Source of the DNA: Candidatus Thalassospirochaeta sargassi | GTDB taxonomy: Bacteria > Spirochaetota > Spirochaetia > UBA9216 | DNA: 64,000 nucleotides | NCBI GenBank assembly: GCA_028532855.1 | Contig: JAQQAL010000011.1 | Location: 186,001 to 250,000 of the forward strand | Direction: 5' to 3' | Part shown: positions 42,679-51,972 of the stretch, one piece after another | Numbering within the stretch: the stretch's first letter is position 1 | Layout: each line of letters begins with the position of its first letter | Notes under the pieces: generated by a model | What the model was told of the DNA's origin: nothing | Database searches by the model: none | Seen by the model: the letters and a program-made list of their open reading frames with translations, nothing else | Position numbers and translations under genes: made by a program

Positions 42679-43431
42679 CTATTTCCCTGATATCCGGTAA
42701 ATGATTAGAATCAGAAAATAATAAAGTCTTATGAAAACCCTGAAAAGTTTCAGCGGATTCTTCAGCACTTCGGAAACTACTTCCGTGCCGTTTTCCCAGT
42801 TTTTTCTTGATCCCTTCTTTTTCTTTCCGCTGAAAATTGCATAGCATTCGCTGCAGTAAAGATAGATTCCGGGATTCAGTGATTCCTTTTTTGCTTTAAT
42901 CCACTTATCTCCGCCCTTGAGGCCGTCACCTGCAAGAAGGAAGGTCGGTGAGGCTTTCTTGATTGCCAGCAGGATGTTTTCTTCCATTTTCGGGGAGTAA
43001 TAGCCGGTGTAGCGCCCGACTACATTAAGACCGGGGAAGGATATACGCATGTTGTTGAAGACTGTCTGGAGTGATGACTGTTTGCCGCCCATCAGATAAA
43101 GGGTCTTCTGGTATTTTTCCATCAGGCCGAGGATTCTGATTACGAAATCAAAGGGGCGGTACCGGAAGGCCGGACCCTTTTTGAGAAATTTTATTCCGCG
43201 CCAGATGCTTACCGCGGTGGGTATAACGAGACTGGACTGCTGCAGGGTTTCCATATATTCACTGCTGCGGCGCGCCCGCATAAGGTCAAAAAAATTGATC
43301 AGAACTATCTGGTGCTGTTTCCCGTCTTCGGCAAAGCTGCGAAATACATCTTCTATTTCATTTTCAGGCAGGATATCGATGGGAACCTTAAGAAAATCAA
43401 TTCTTTTTATTCCCGGATGTCTGTTTTCCAC
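42679..43431 (-). CDS. WecB/TagA/CpsF-family glycosyltransferase
   Basis: 250 residues. The family core is complete: FLKVPIDILPENEI, VLINFFDLMRARRSSEY, IPTAVSIWRGIKFL, LYLMGGKQ, FPGLNVVGRYTGYY and LLAGDGLKGGDKW. These enzymes add N-acetylmannosamine or related sugars to lipid-linked acceptors for wall or envelope glycans. The last 25 residues are hydrophobic and basic and may sit on the membrane. It starts 25 bases before the end of rsmE, so the two are coupled. Confidence 0.88.
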   Translation of the reverse strand: MENRHPGIKRIDFLKVPIDILPENEIEDVFRSFAEDGKQHQIVLINFFDLMRARRSSEYMETLQQSSLVIPTAVSIWRGIKFLKKGPAFRYRPFDFVIRILGLMEKYQKTLYLMGGKQSSLQTVFNNMRISFPGLNVVGRYTGYYSPKMEENILLAIKKASPTFLLAGDGLKGGDKWIKAKKESLNPGIYLYCSECYAIFSGKKKKGSRKNWENGTEVVSEVLKNPLKLFRVFIRLYYFLILIIYRISGK

Positions 43432-44195
43432 TCGTCTTTCTCCAACAGAATTGTTTTGACCGCACCTAGAGCATAGATTGCCGCGGTCTCCGTTCGCAGT
43501 ACATTTTCTCCAAGATAAACCGGATGAAACCCGGTTGCAAGCAGAAAATCCGTTTCTTCGTTAGAAAGTCCGCCCTCCGGGCCGATTAGAATGCATACTG
43601 TGTCGAGGTCGCTGTTAAGATATCTGTGCAGGGATTCTTTTGCAAGTCTTTCCTGATGAAAAAACAGCTTAAGACCGTCCGCTTCCTCATTTTTGAGTAC
43701 CTTAGGCAGCAGAGGCATTTTAACTGCCGGCAGGATTTCCGGAACCCCCGCATTGCCGCTCTGCTGTGCGGCTTCTTCCGCTATTTTACGAAGTCTATCG
43801 GTCTTTCTGCTTGCTCGCTCCTCTTTTATAAGGGCAACTGAATGCTCGCTCTCGACAGGTATTATCAAATCAACCCCCGCTTCAACAGCCTGCCTGATTA
43901 TTATTTCAAGTTTCTTTCCCTTAGGAAGGCATTGCAGGAGGATCAGTCTTGTTTTGTGATTCTGGGTTCCGGCAAGATTCCCGGTGGACACTGTGACCGG
44001 ACTGCAGTTTGCAGTAAAGTAGTCGGATCCGCTTGCGGTAATCTCCAGGCTGTAACGCAGCCCCCGGTGGTCGACAGCCGGGAAGCTGTCGCCGGGGCCG
44101 AGCCGCAGCACCTTGAGAATGTATTTGCTGTCTGCGCCTTCAATTCTGACGCTGCCTTCCCCGCTGTAGCCGGAAGGTAGAACAAACTGTCTCAC
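43407..44195 (-). CDS. rsmE: 16S rRNA (uracil(1498)-N(3))-methyltransferase
   Basis: 262 residues, the RsmE length. A PUA-like N-terminal part is followed by the SPOUT domain: LLQCLPKGKKLEIIIRQAVEAGV, EHSVAL, and the SAM-binding knot ILIGPEGGLSNEE and LGENVLRTETAA. It methylates U1498 of 16S rRNA. It follows the S41 protease gene by three bases and overlaps the downstream tagA-like gene. Confidence 0.95.
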   Translation of the reverse strand: MRQFVLPSGYSGEGSVRIEGADSKYILKVLRLGPGDSFPAVDHRGLRYSLEITASGSDYFTANCSPVTVSTGNLAGTQNHKTRLILLQCLPKGKKLEIIIRQAVEAGVDLIIPVESEHSVALIKEERASRKTDRLRKIAEEAAQQSGNAGVPEILPAVKMPLLPKVLKNEEADGLKLFFHQERLAKESLHRYLNSDLDTVCILIGPEGGLSNEETDFLLATGFHPVYLGENVLRTETAAIYALGAVKTILLEKDEWKTDIRE

Positions 44196-44198
44196 CGC

Positions 44199-45641
44199 CT
44201 ATTTAACCGCTTTGAAAGCCGCGTCAAACCCTTCGCTCTGAAACAGTTCAAGCGCGTATTTCAGTACCGTATCGTATTCCAGATCGTAGATAGGCGGATC
44301 ATTAAGGCTGCGGTTATATTCTTCACGAATCAGTTTTCGTATCAGACGCTCCTCAAGTGTAATTCCCTCCGCCTTGAGCTCGGCTACAAAGGCATCTGTT
44401 TTCTCGTCGTTTTCAACGGGATTGTCGTTCACGAAAAGCGGTATATCATTGTTTTCAACAAGTTCTGCAAGGCTTTCCAGCTCCTCATCGCTGAGCTCGT
44501 CGTCGGTCATAAGCAGATGTGGCTCAATGCCTATCTTGTCGATGTTGTAATCGTCAGGGGTGTAGTAGCGTGAGGTTGTCAGCTTGAAGCCGCTGTCCCC
44601 GAAGCCGCGGATCTGCTGAACTGAGCCCTTGCCGAAGGTTGTGTCACCGATGAGATAGGCTCTGCCCGTATCTTTCAATGCGCCTGCCAGTATCTCGGAT
44701 GCGGAGGCCGAACCCTTGTCGGTCAGCAGAATGATGGGTATCGTTTTGGGGATGATTATCTTTCGATCTGCCTTGAAGTCTTCAAGGGTGTTCATGTATC
44801 GGTCTTTAGTGCTGACGATAGTACCCTTGTCGAGAATCAGGTCCGTAGTGTCTACAACGCTACTGAGCAGTCCGCCGGGGTTGCCCCTGACGTCGATTAT
44901 CAGTGATTTATACCGGTTTTTCCGGAAAAAGTCAGCTGCTTCTATGACGCTTTCTTCGGTGTACGGCGTCCAGCGGATTATCTTCAGGTAGGCGGTCTCG
45001 TCGTCGAGCATGGCATATTTGGCTGTCGGCACCTCAATTACCGCCCTGGTGAGGGTGTAGGTCTTGCTAATGCCGCCGTGCCTGATAATTGTCAGGTCTA
45101 CCTCGGTGCCGGGAACACCGCGCAGCACGTCGGCCGCCTCATCACTTGAAAAGCCTTCGGCTGATTCTCCGTCTATCGAGATGATGAAATCACCGGCTGA
45201 TATACCTGCCTTGTAAGCCGGGGTTCCCTCGATTGGGGCTATAACCTCGACGTAGTCGAAGTATCTTTCTCTGAAGGTCATATCGGGTGAATATTCGGGG
45301 CGTTCACCGCCCTGTTTGGAAATGAACATTCCGACTCCTCCGAAGCTTCCGGTTGTAGTATCCGAAAAGTCTTCCATGTCGTCCGGCGTCAGGTAAACCG
45401 AGTATGGATCGTTAAGGGCTTCAAAAATGCCCTGGGCGGCTCCTTCATAGAGCTGCTGAGGGCTGACTTCGTCGACATAATTATTAAGTACGAAATCGAA
45501 TAAAACGGAAATGTTGTCAATATATTTTTCGTTCCCCGAATTTGATGAGGAAGCCCGCATGGGGCTGGCTGCAGTGAAGATAAAGGCTGCTGCAAGTGCA
45601 ACCGTCACACCTAGCCATATAATTCGTTCTTTGTTTTTCAT
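44199..45641 (-). CDS. S41-family C-terminal processing peptidase
   Basis: 480 residues starting at the ATG with first base 45641, which has GAGGT four bases upstream and yields a signal-type hydrophobic segment at 6-24. The order is a helical prodomain, a PDZ domain (GTPAYKAGISAGDFIISIDG, about residues 135-154) and the S41 protease domain with SASE (catalytic Ser) and FGKG (catalytic Lys). Such Ctp proteases trim the C termini of periplasmic proteins. It heads the ctp-rsmE-tagA run and is divergent from the MinD-like gene. Confidence 0.92.
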   Translation of the reverse strand: MKNKERIIWLGVTVALAAAFIFTAASPMRASSSNSGNEKYIDNISVLFDFVLNNYVDEVSPQQLYEGAAQGIFEALNDPYSVYLTPDDMEDFSDTTTGSFGGVGMFISKQGGERPEYSPDMTFRERYFDYVEVIAPIEGTPAYKAGISAGDFIISIDGESAEGFSSDEAADVLRGVPGTEVDLTIIRHGGISKTYTLTRAVIEVPTAKYAMLDDETAYLKIIRWTPYTEESVIEAADFFRKNRYKSLIIDVRGNPGGLLSSVVDTTDLILDKGTIVSTKDRYMNTLEDFKADRKIIIPKTIPIILLTDKGSASASEILAGALKDTGRAYLIGDTTFGKGSVQQIRGFGDSGFKLTTSRYYTPDDYNIDKIGIEPHLLMTDDELSDEELESLAELVENNDIPLFVNDNPVENDEKTDAFVAELKAEGITLEERLIRKLIREEYNRSLNDPPIYDLEYDTVLKYALELFQSEGFDAAFKAVK

Positions 45642-45694
45642 GAGTACCTCTGTATATAGTGTAATAATAGAGGCGTGAATCATCAAGTGCACCT

Positions 45695-45723
45695 TTGCTC
45701 ACATACGGGCTTCATGATATAAT
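45695..45723 (+). promoter_or_regulatory. Candidate promoter of the MinD-like/fapA/lgt operon
   Basis: TTGCTC (45695-45700), 17 bases, TATAAT (45718-45723). The predicted start of transcription lies about 13 bases before ATG 45743, leaving room for the CCGGAGG ribosome binding site. It argues against starting the protein at 45695. Confidence 0.5.
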
Positions 45724-45742
45724 TTTTTACCCGGAGGTTTTG

Positions 45743-46885
45743 ATGCAGATAATTCCAGTTGCAGGCGGCAAGGGCGGAGTCGGAAAGTCTCTGCTGGCAG
45801 TAAATCTTTCAATAGCACTTTCACAGGCCGGCAAACGAACTGTGCTTGCGGATCTCGACCTCGGCGGGTCGAATCTGCATATGATGCTCGGAAGCGGCAG
45901 AAATCAGGCCGGAATAGGCACCTGGCTTACCAGATCCGATGTGGAATTCGACGGGATTGTTCTCGATTCCGAATATGATAATCTCCGCTTCATCCCGGGT
46001 GACGCTGAGATCCCCGGACTTGCCAATATCTCCTCAAATCAGAAAAGATCGCTGATAAGAAATCTGAGTAAACTTGATGCTGATTTCGTAGTTCTTGATC
46101 TTGGTGCCGGTACATCATTCAATACCCTCGATTTTTTTCTGATGTCCGGTTCGGGCATTATTGTGACCGCCCCGGCATTGACGGCTACCCTGAACGCCTA
46201 TCTTTTTCTTAAAAATGTGGTTTTCAGAATGATCACATCAAGCTTCAGCGGTAAAAGTCCTGCTAAGGGGTATCTTGATCAGGTTGCATCAGACGGTGAC
46301 GGCCTTCAGAGAATTTATATTCCCGGCCTGCTTGAAAAACTTGAATCACTCGATCCGGGTAAATTTGCAGGGTTTATGAAGAAGATGGAAGCCTTTTCTC
46401 CGATGATAGTGATGAATATGATCGAAGATCCGAAGGATTCGGTGAAGGCTGAAAAGATTAAACGTTCATGTGAGCAGTATCTGGGTGTAGATATGGAATA
46501 CCTTGGCGTCATTTACAGGGATCACCTCCAGGATATTGCACTTAACTCCCGTCTGCCCATAATTAAGTATAAGCCTGAATCCGTTATTGCCATGGCGATA
46601 TACAGGATTGCCGACAGGATAATTCAGAAGAGTTCTGAAGACCATTCGCTTCTTGACATACAGACCCTTGATGAGAGTTATCAGAATGCTGAAATGGAGG
46701 CGGAGCTTGATTTTGATTATAAACAGCAGGATCTTGAAAGCCTGCTGCACAGCGGTGCGCTGACTAAGGGAGAGCTTATAGAAACTGTGAAGAGCCAGCA
46801 GTACGAGATTTCAGTTCTTCGAAAAGAGAACAATCTTCTGAAAAAGAAACTGCTGAATGCCTCTGAGCAGGGATTTAAAATTTAA
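45743..46885 (+). CDS. MinD/ParA/FlhG-like P-loop ATPase
   Basis: 380 residues from ATG 45743 (CCGGAGG upstream). The deviant Walker A GGKGGVGKS (residues 8-16), the DLDLGGSNLHMML segment and VVLDLGAGTS identify the MinD/FlhG branch, which forms dimers on ATP binding and positions membrane or polar structures. The C-terminal 60 residues are a predicted coiled coil (ESLLHSGALTKGELIETVKSQQYEISVLRKENNLL). It is two bases upstream of a FapA homologue, so flagellar placement is plausible but unproven. Confidence 0.88.
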   Translation: MQIIPVAGGKGGVGKSLLAVNLSIALSQAGKRTVLADLDLGGSNLHMMLGSGRNQAGIGTWLTRSDVEFDGIVLDSEYDNLRFIPGDAEIPGLANISSNQKRSLIRNLSKLDADFVVLDLGAGTSFNTLDFFLMSGSGIIVTAPALTATLNAYLFLKNVVFRMITSSFSGKSPAKGYLDQVASDGDGLQRIYIPGLLEKLESLDPGKFAGFMKKMEAFSPMIVMNMIEDPKDSVKAEKIKRSCEQYLGVDMEYLGVIYRDHLQDIALNSRLPIIKYKPESVIAMAIYRIADRIIQKSSEDHSLLDIQTLDESYQNAEMEAELDFDYKQQDLESLLHSGALTKGELIETVKSQQYEISVLRKENNLLKKKLLNASEQGFKI

Positions 46886-46887
46886 TT

Positions 46888-49839
46888 ATGGCAGATGAAA
46901 ACAAAGTAAAAGGCCGGGTAGAAATAAACACTGACGATGAAGGCCTGCTTGCAGTACTCCATTTCATTCCCGATGACAATGCGGATGAATGGGATCTTCA
47001 GAAGATTAACCGGTATATTGCGGAAAAACAGATAACATTCGGAATAAAAAAGGACGAACTTTCATTGAAGCTGGAAGGCCTTTTTGCTTCGCCCGAAGAA
47101 ATCACAATAACAGTAGCCGAGGGTGAGCCTCCCGAGGCTCCGGTTGCGGCCGAGCGGGAATGGGCGGCGGTTGAAATCCCTGAGAAGGTGAAGGAAGATG
47201 TGGAGCGTTTCCTGAAAAACGCTCCCCCGCCTGAAATATTCAAAACCGAAGTTGAAAAGATCACCAAAGAAAAAACCGTTAAAAAGAAAGGTTTTCTGCC
47301 CTTCGGTAAGGAAAAAGAAGAAAAGGTCAGCGAGATTGTAAAACGCGAGAAGAAACTTCGTGTGGACGTAATTCCCGAAGTAATAGAAGCCGGCTGGGTA
47401 GAGGCTGGTTTGAAAATAGCTGATGTTAAAGCCGGGAAACCGGGCAAACCGGGCAAGGATGTCAGCGGGAGACCCATACAGCCGGCCGCGGTTGATGATG
47501 AATTCTATTTCGGACGGGGTATTGAAAGTAAGGGCAAGGCCCTGCTTGCTGCCGAAACCGGCGTCCTGCGCCGCGGATGGAACTGGGTTGAGGTTCTTCC
47601 GTTTAAGGTGCATGACTGGTCGCTTGAGTTGTCAAAGGATAAAAACACCTGCTATCTGAACTTCAATCCCGGCGGAACCGAATCAAGTGCGCCGGACCCC
47701 GCGGAGATTCTGAAACGGGCTCAGATGCTCGGCTGCAGTGAAGACAGTCTGATAGATGAGGCCCGGCTGCTTGAGATAATAAATACCTCGGTTCATAGCG
47801 GCCGTGAGTTGAAACAGGCAGTATTAAGCAACGACGACGACGGCTTTTTCGAGATTAAGGTAAGCGAAGACAAGCTGAAGGCCGAGATGGTTATGCACAA
47901 GGGCAGGGGGGAGGGAAAACCCCTGGTGCTTAAGCAGGCAGGGGCGGCTATAAAGGCAAGCGGGCTTAAATCACTTGATTTGAAAAAGATTCAGGATATA
48001 ATCCTCGAGTTTTACCGCGGCCCTGAGTCCGACATCACCTTTGACTTATCTGAGGGTACGCCTGCTGAAAACGGCGAAACCGGCGACATTGTCTATGAAC
48101 TGGAGTTCATGAAGGAGCAGGCGGCTGAAGAGATAAAGAAACGTGCCCCGCATCTTGATGATGCCTACCTGTCTGCCTTTGAATCGGCAAAAACCTTTCC
48201 ACCCGCTGAGGCGTCTCATCTTGCAACAGTGCAGGCCGAGCAGAAGATTGCGCTCCTGCCAGCATCGGAGGGCAAAAAGGGGACAGATGTCTACGGCAAT
48301 GAGATTGCGTCGGTCGCAGCTGATCTGTCCTCGGTTAAGGCTCTTGAGAATATAAAAATAGAAGAAGGTGTTATTTCATCCGAGACAAAGGGGCTGCTGG
48401 AGCGTTTTGATCGTGAGGGTGTTACAGCGTTCAGAATCAGACCCCACATGGATTCGGAATTCCGCGTCAGCCTGTCATCCGACGGTATGACGGCCCTTCT
48501 TTCAGCCGAACCGGCTATCGGAACCGGTGCGCCGCCATCGATAGAAGAGGCAAACAGGGTTATCGCCGAAGCCGGCGTGACAAACGGCATAGATTCCGAA
48601 GCAATCCGGAGGGTTGTTGATAAATGCCGTGATGGTGAATCTGTGATTGGTGAAGAGATCGCTGCCGGAAAGGAGCCCGTCAACGCGGGTGATGCAGAGT
48701 TGAATTTTCTGATTTCACTTGCCTCCGGCGATGCGGTGACAATTGATGAAAAGGGCCGGGCCAACTACCGGAAGCAGAACAAGCTCACTAATGTCAAAGA
48801 AGGCGACCGCATAGCCGAGGTTAAGGTTGTGCAGGGCGAGTCCGAGGACGGCTGGGATGTCTGCGGAAGGGTTCTGCCGGCGAAAAAGACTTCCCCGGTC
48901 GACCTGGAAATCGGAGCCAACCTGAAAGAAGAAACTGTGGAAGACGGAACAACCGTTATAATCGCCGAGAAATCGGGCCGCGTAATATATGAAAACAACA
49001 GACTTGAGATTCAGGAGAACCTTTTTATAAAGGGCGATGTCGATTTTAACAGCGGCAATATTAAATTCGGCGGCGATGTGAATGTTAAGGGAAATGTCAA
49101 AAGCGGTTTTTTCGTAATGGCCGGCGGTAATATCAATGTCGGTATGAACTCCGAAATGTCGCTGCTGTCGGCTGAGAAGTCAATAATGGTTGCCCAGGGC
49201 ATTAAGGGCGGCGGCAAAGCGATTCTGCGTTCAAAAGAATCAATACAGCTGTCGTTTGCAGAGCGCGCAACCCTTCTTGCTGTTGAGGATATATCCGTTA
49301 AGAATGCTATTTTCGGCTGTAAGGTAAAATGTAACGGCAAACTCCGGTTGGTAACCGAGAAGGGCTACCTGGTCGGGGGGCGTATACAGGCCCGTGAAGG
49401 GATTGAAGCGGCCAATATCGGTTCGATTTCAGGCAACCGCACCGAGATATCATTCGGTCAGGACTATCTGATAGCTGATCGGATTGAGACGGAAGAACGC
49501 GAAATCAATAAAATAAAGGCCCGGCTTGTGAAAATTGATCCGGAGATGAAACTCCTGGAAAAAGACAGAAAGAAAAAAGAGCTGACCAAACTCCGTATGG
49601 AGAAGGTTAAGCTGATGAAGATAATGGAAAAGAGAAGCATGAGGGTTTTTACCCTGAAAGAGCGCTTCGAACAGCATTTTCCGGGCGAGGTATTAGTCAG
49701 AGGAGAGGTTTTTCCGGGGACTGTATTTGAGAGCCACGGCCGAACCCTTGAGATTACGAAGGTTGAAAAATCCGTCAGGATCGTTTTCAACCAGGAGACC
49801 GGTATGCTGCAGATAGTTCCAGTAACAAGCGGCGGCTGA
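46888..49839 (+). CDS. fapA: FapA/DUF342-family protein with triplicated N-terminal module
   Basis: 983 residues, much longer than the usual 450-650. The C-terminal part (about 700-880) is the beta-helix typical of FapA (GDVDFNSGNIKFGGDVNVKG and following GN-rich strands), and residues 880-960 include a charged coiled coil. The N-terminal part seems to contain three copies of the DUF342 unit: a WDLQKINRYIAEKQITFGI-type motif near 36-54, 269-298 and 549-577, each followed by a 'GxxGxDVxGxxxx' turn near 186-197, 462-474 and 653-664. FapA proteins are linked to flagellar assembly and cell division. It lies between a MinD-like gene and lgt. Confidence 0.85.
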   Translation: MADENKVKGRVEINTDDEGLLAVLHFIPDDNADEWDLQKINRYIAEKQITFGIKKDELSLKLEGLFASPEEITITVAEGEPPEAPVAAEREWAAVEIPEKVKEDVERFLKNAPPPEIFKTEVEKITKEKTVKKKGFLPFGKEKEEKVSEIVKREKKLRVDVIPEVIEAGWVEAGLKIADVKAGKPGKPGKDVSGRPIQPAAVDDEFYFGRGIESKGKALLAAETGVLRRGWNWVEVLPFKVHDWSLELSKDKNTCYLNFNPGGTESSAPDPAEILKRAQMLGCSEDSLIDEARLLEIINTSVHSGRELKQAVLSNDDDGFFEIKVSEDKLKAEMVMHKGRGEGKPLVLKQAGAAIKASGLKSLDLKKIQDIILEFYRGPESDITFDLSEGTPAENGETGDIVYELEFMKEQAAEEIKKRAPHLDDAYLSAFESAKTFPPAEASHLATVQAEQKIALLPASEGKKGTDVYGNEIASVAADLSSVKALENIKIEEGVISSETKGLLERFDREGVTAFRIRPHMDSEFRVSLSSDGMTALLSAEPAIGTGAPPSIEEANRVIAEAGVTNGIDSEAIRRVVDKCRDGESVIGEEIAAGKEPVNAGDAELNFLISLASGDAVTIDEKGRANYRKQNKLTNVKEGDRIAEVKVVQGESEDGWDVCGRVLPAKKTSPVDLEIGANLKEETVEDGTTVIIAEKSGRVIYENNRLEIQENLFIKGDVDFNSGNIKFGGDVNVKGNVKSGFFVMAGGNINVGMNSEMSLLSAEKSIMVAQGIKGGGKAILRSKESIQLSFAERATLLAVEDISVKNAIFGCKVKCNGKLRLVTEKGYLVGGRIQAREGIEAANIGSISGNRTEISFGQDYLIADRIETEEREINKIKARLVKIDPEMKLLEKDRKKKELTKLRMEKVKLMKIMEKRSMRVFTLKERFEQHFPGEVLVRGEVFPGTVFESHGRTLEITKVEKSVRIVFNQETGMLQIVPVTSGG

Positions 49840-49853
49840 AACAAGGAGTAAAG

Positions 49854-50888
49854 ATGCTTGCATATTTAAATTTTCCCCAGTGGCTTAAGCCCGAAATCAT
49901 TCCCGGTCTGCCGGTACGTTGGTACGGCCTGATGTATCTGGTCGCATTCGGAATTGCATATTTCCTGATGATGAGACAGATAAAAGAGAATAATATCAGT
50001 TTTACCGAAGACGAGACCCTGAATATTTTCTTCTGGAGTATTATCGGCCTTCTGATTGGCGCGCGCGTGCTTGCCACAACAGTATATGATCCTTCCCATT
50101 ATTATCTCACAAGGCCCTGGCTTATCTTCTGGCCGTTTCGCAACGGCCAGTTCACAGGTTTGCAGGGCATGAGCTATCATGGCGGCGTAATAGGCGCAGT
50201 CCTGGGTTCGGTAATCTACTGCCGCGTCAAAAAACTCCAGTGGTTTCAGTTTGCCGACGTTCTCTCGGCGGGGATCCCCCTGGGGTATACCTTCGGGAGA
50301 CTCGGCAACTTTATCAATGGCGAACTCTGGGGCCGTGTAACAGCCAAACCCTGGGGAATGATATTCCCCCATGCCCAGAAGTTTCCCGTAAGCGCCGACT
50401 GGGTCCAGGATATTGCCGCCGAAATCGGTATGCAGCTGCCGCAGAGCGGGCTTGTCAACCTGCCGAGGCATCCATCTCAGCTGTATGAGGCCCTTTTTGA
50501 GGGAATCATCCTGTGGGTTTTTCTCTGGTTTGTAATACGACGAAGGAAAAAGTTTCACGGTTCGGTATTCAGCTTCTATCTGATAGGTTACGGTGTTGTA
50601 AGATTCTTCATTGAATATCTGCGTGAGCCTGACCGTGATCTTGGCTTTGTCCTTCAGTTCGGTGATGCCGGCCCCACGCCCGCGCTGTTTAACTCCTTCC
50701 TGAATTTTTCCACAGGGCAGATCCTCTGTGCTCTGATGATTATCGGCGGCGTGATCCTTTATACAGTCAGAAAAAAACAGACCGGGAACAGTTTTGAGCC
50801 GGTTGAAGATAACAGTAAGGGCGACGCAAGTGCCGGCAGCCGGAGTACAAAGAACGCTATCAGAAAAAAACGAAAATCAATTAAATAA
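49854..50888 (+). CDS. lgt: Prolipoprotein diacylglyceryl transferase
   Basis: 344 residues, seven membrane segments. The family landmarks are WYGLMYLVAFGIAY near the start, GLQGMSYHGGVIGA, the strongly conserved GRLGNFINGELWGR, and HPSQLYEALFEG. It transfers diacylglycerol to the lipobox cysteine of prolipoproteins at the periplasmic face. The C-terminal 40 residues are basic and not conserved. A 9-bp hairpin follows at 50901-50923. Confidence 0.96.
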   Translation: MLAYLNFPQWLKPEIIPGLPVRWYGLMYLVAFGIAYFLMMRQIKENNISFTEDETLNIFFWSIIGLLIGARVLATTVYDPSHYYLTRPWLIFWPFRNGQFTGLQGMSYHGGVIGAVLGSVIYCRVKKLQWFQFADVLSAGIPLGYTFGRLGNFINGELWGRVTAKPWGMIFPHAQKFPVSADWVQDIAAEIGMQLPQSGLVNLPRHPSQLYEALFEGIILWVFLWFVIRRRKKFHGSVFSFYLIGYGVVRFFIEYLREPDRDLGFVLQFGDAGPTPALFNSFLNFSTGQILCALMIIGGVILYTVRKKQTGNSFEPVEDNSKGDASAGSRSTKNAIRKKRKSIK

Positions 50889-50900
50889 AAGTCCGGGTCT

Positions 50901-50923
50901 GCTATAGGGTATTCCCCTATAGC
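50901..50923. promoter_or_regulatory. Perfect 9-bp inverted repeat between lgt and the sigma factor
   Basis: GCTATAGGG (50901-50909), loop TATTC, CCCTATAGC (50915-50923). It lacks a T-run, so it is not a standard terminator. It lies about 80 bases before the sigma gene start and could be a dyad operator or an RNA processing site. Confidence 0.6.
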
Positions 50924-51002
50924 CAGGCTGGGGTTACCTCCTATATAAACTCTCAAAAATGCCTGATTTGCCGTAAGGCCTTTTCCTGTAATTATAATAG
51001 CC

Positions 51003-51971
51003 ATGGAAGAGTCCTTGAAGAAAGAAAAAGCAGTAGACCATGAAGCATTGGGCGGAGAAGTCGATTCTCTGTCTTTATACCTGAAGCAGATTGCGGCTTA
51101 TCCGCTTTTATCGCGGGAAAATGAGCATGAAACAGCACTCGCAATTAATTCATACAAAAAACGGCTTGATGATCTTGAACAGAAATTACAGTTCGGTGAA
51201 ATCGATCATGATGCATACTCCGAAAAAGCAAAGGCATGTAAGGACGAGCTGTCCTTCTGCCGCGACAAACTTGTCACAAGTAATCTCAGGCTTGTTGTTT
51301 CTATCGCCAAAAAGTATCAGCATCGGGGCTTAAGCCTGATCGATCTGATAAACGAAGGCAATATTGGTCTTATTGAGGCTGTAGAACGTTTTGATTACCG
51401 CAAGGGCTGCAGATTTTCTACATACGGTACCTGGTGGATTCAGCAGGCCATTATTAAATCAATAGCCGACAAGGGTAAAACAATCCGTATCCCGGTGCAT
51501 GTTCTTAATTCCGCAAGAAAATGCTTCTCTGCTTCACGTGAACTTGCTCAGGAAATGGGCAGGGAACCGCGGGCATTAGATATTGCAAACTATATGGATA
51601 TGAGCGAGGAGAAGGTCGAGACGATTCTTTCAAGTACAGGGGACACAACATCGCTCGACACATCCGTTGATGATGAGAATTCAACGAATTTGTCAGATCT
51701 TATTGCAAGCGATGAATCTTATGAGCCGTTCGAAGAGTTCTTCAGGGTGAATATTAAAGAAATACTTGAATACTCACTTAATGAATTAACAGCCCGCGAG
51801 CGGGATATTATTAAACTCCGGTTCGGTCTTACTAAAGAAGGTCCTAAAACCCTAGAAGATATTGGAAAGATGTTTGATATAACCCGTGAAAGAGTCAGGC
51901 AGATTCAGAACAAGGCTATTGCACGTCTAGGTGAATCCTCCCAGCTAAAAGAACTCAGGAGGGTGATTTAA
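51003..51971 (+). CDS. Sigma-70 family RNA polymerase sigma factor (RpoD/RpoS-like, group 2)
   Basis: 322 residues. Region 1.2 (SLYLKQIAAYPLLSRENEHETALAI), region 2 (SNLRLVVSIAKKYQHRGLSLIDLINEGNIGLIEAVERFDYRKG, RFSTYGTWWIQQAI), region 3 and region 4.2 (LEDIGKMFDITRERVRQIQNKAIARL) are all present, while the long region 1.1 of housekeeping RpoD is missing. It is therefore an alternative group 2 factor. No Shine-Dalgarno precedes ATG 51003; a TATAAT box ends only four bases upstream. It is one base from a receiver-like gene and upstream of the fur operon. Confidence 0.9.
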   Translation: MEESLKKEKAVDHEALGGEVDSLSLYLKQIAAYPLLSRENEHETALAINSYKKRLDDLEQKLQFGEIDHDAYSEKAKACKDELSFCRDKLVTSNLRLVVSIAKKYQHRGLSLIDLINEGNIGLIEAVERFDYRKGCRFSTYGTWWIQQAIIKSIADKGKTIRIPVHVLNSARKCFSASRELAQEMGREPRALDIANYMDMSEEKVETILSSTGDTTSLDTSVDDENSTNLSDLIASDESYEPFEEFFRVNIKEILEYSLNELTARERDIIKLRFGLTKEGPKTLEDIGKMFDITRERVRQIQNKAIARLGESSQLKELRRVI

Positions 51972-51972
51972 A

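Noticed and set aside
45695-45742. Longer N terminus for the MinD-like ATPase
   Set aside because: The -35 and -10 boxes lie there, and ATG 45743 has an ideal ribosome binding site next to the Walker A start.
50901-50923. Hairpin after lgt as a terminator
   Set aside because: No run of T follows the stem.
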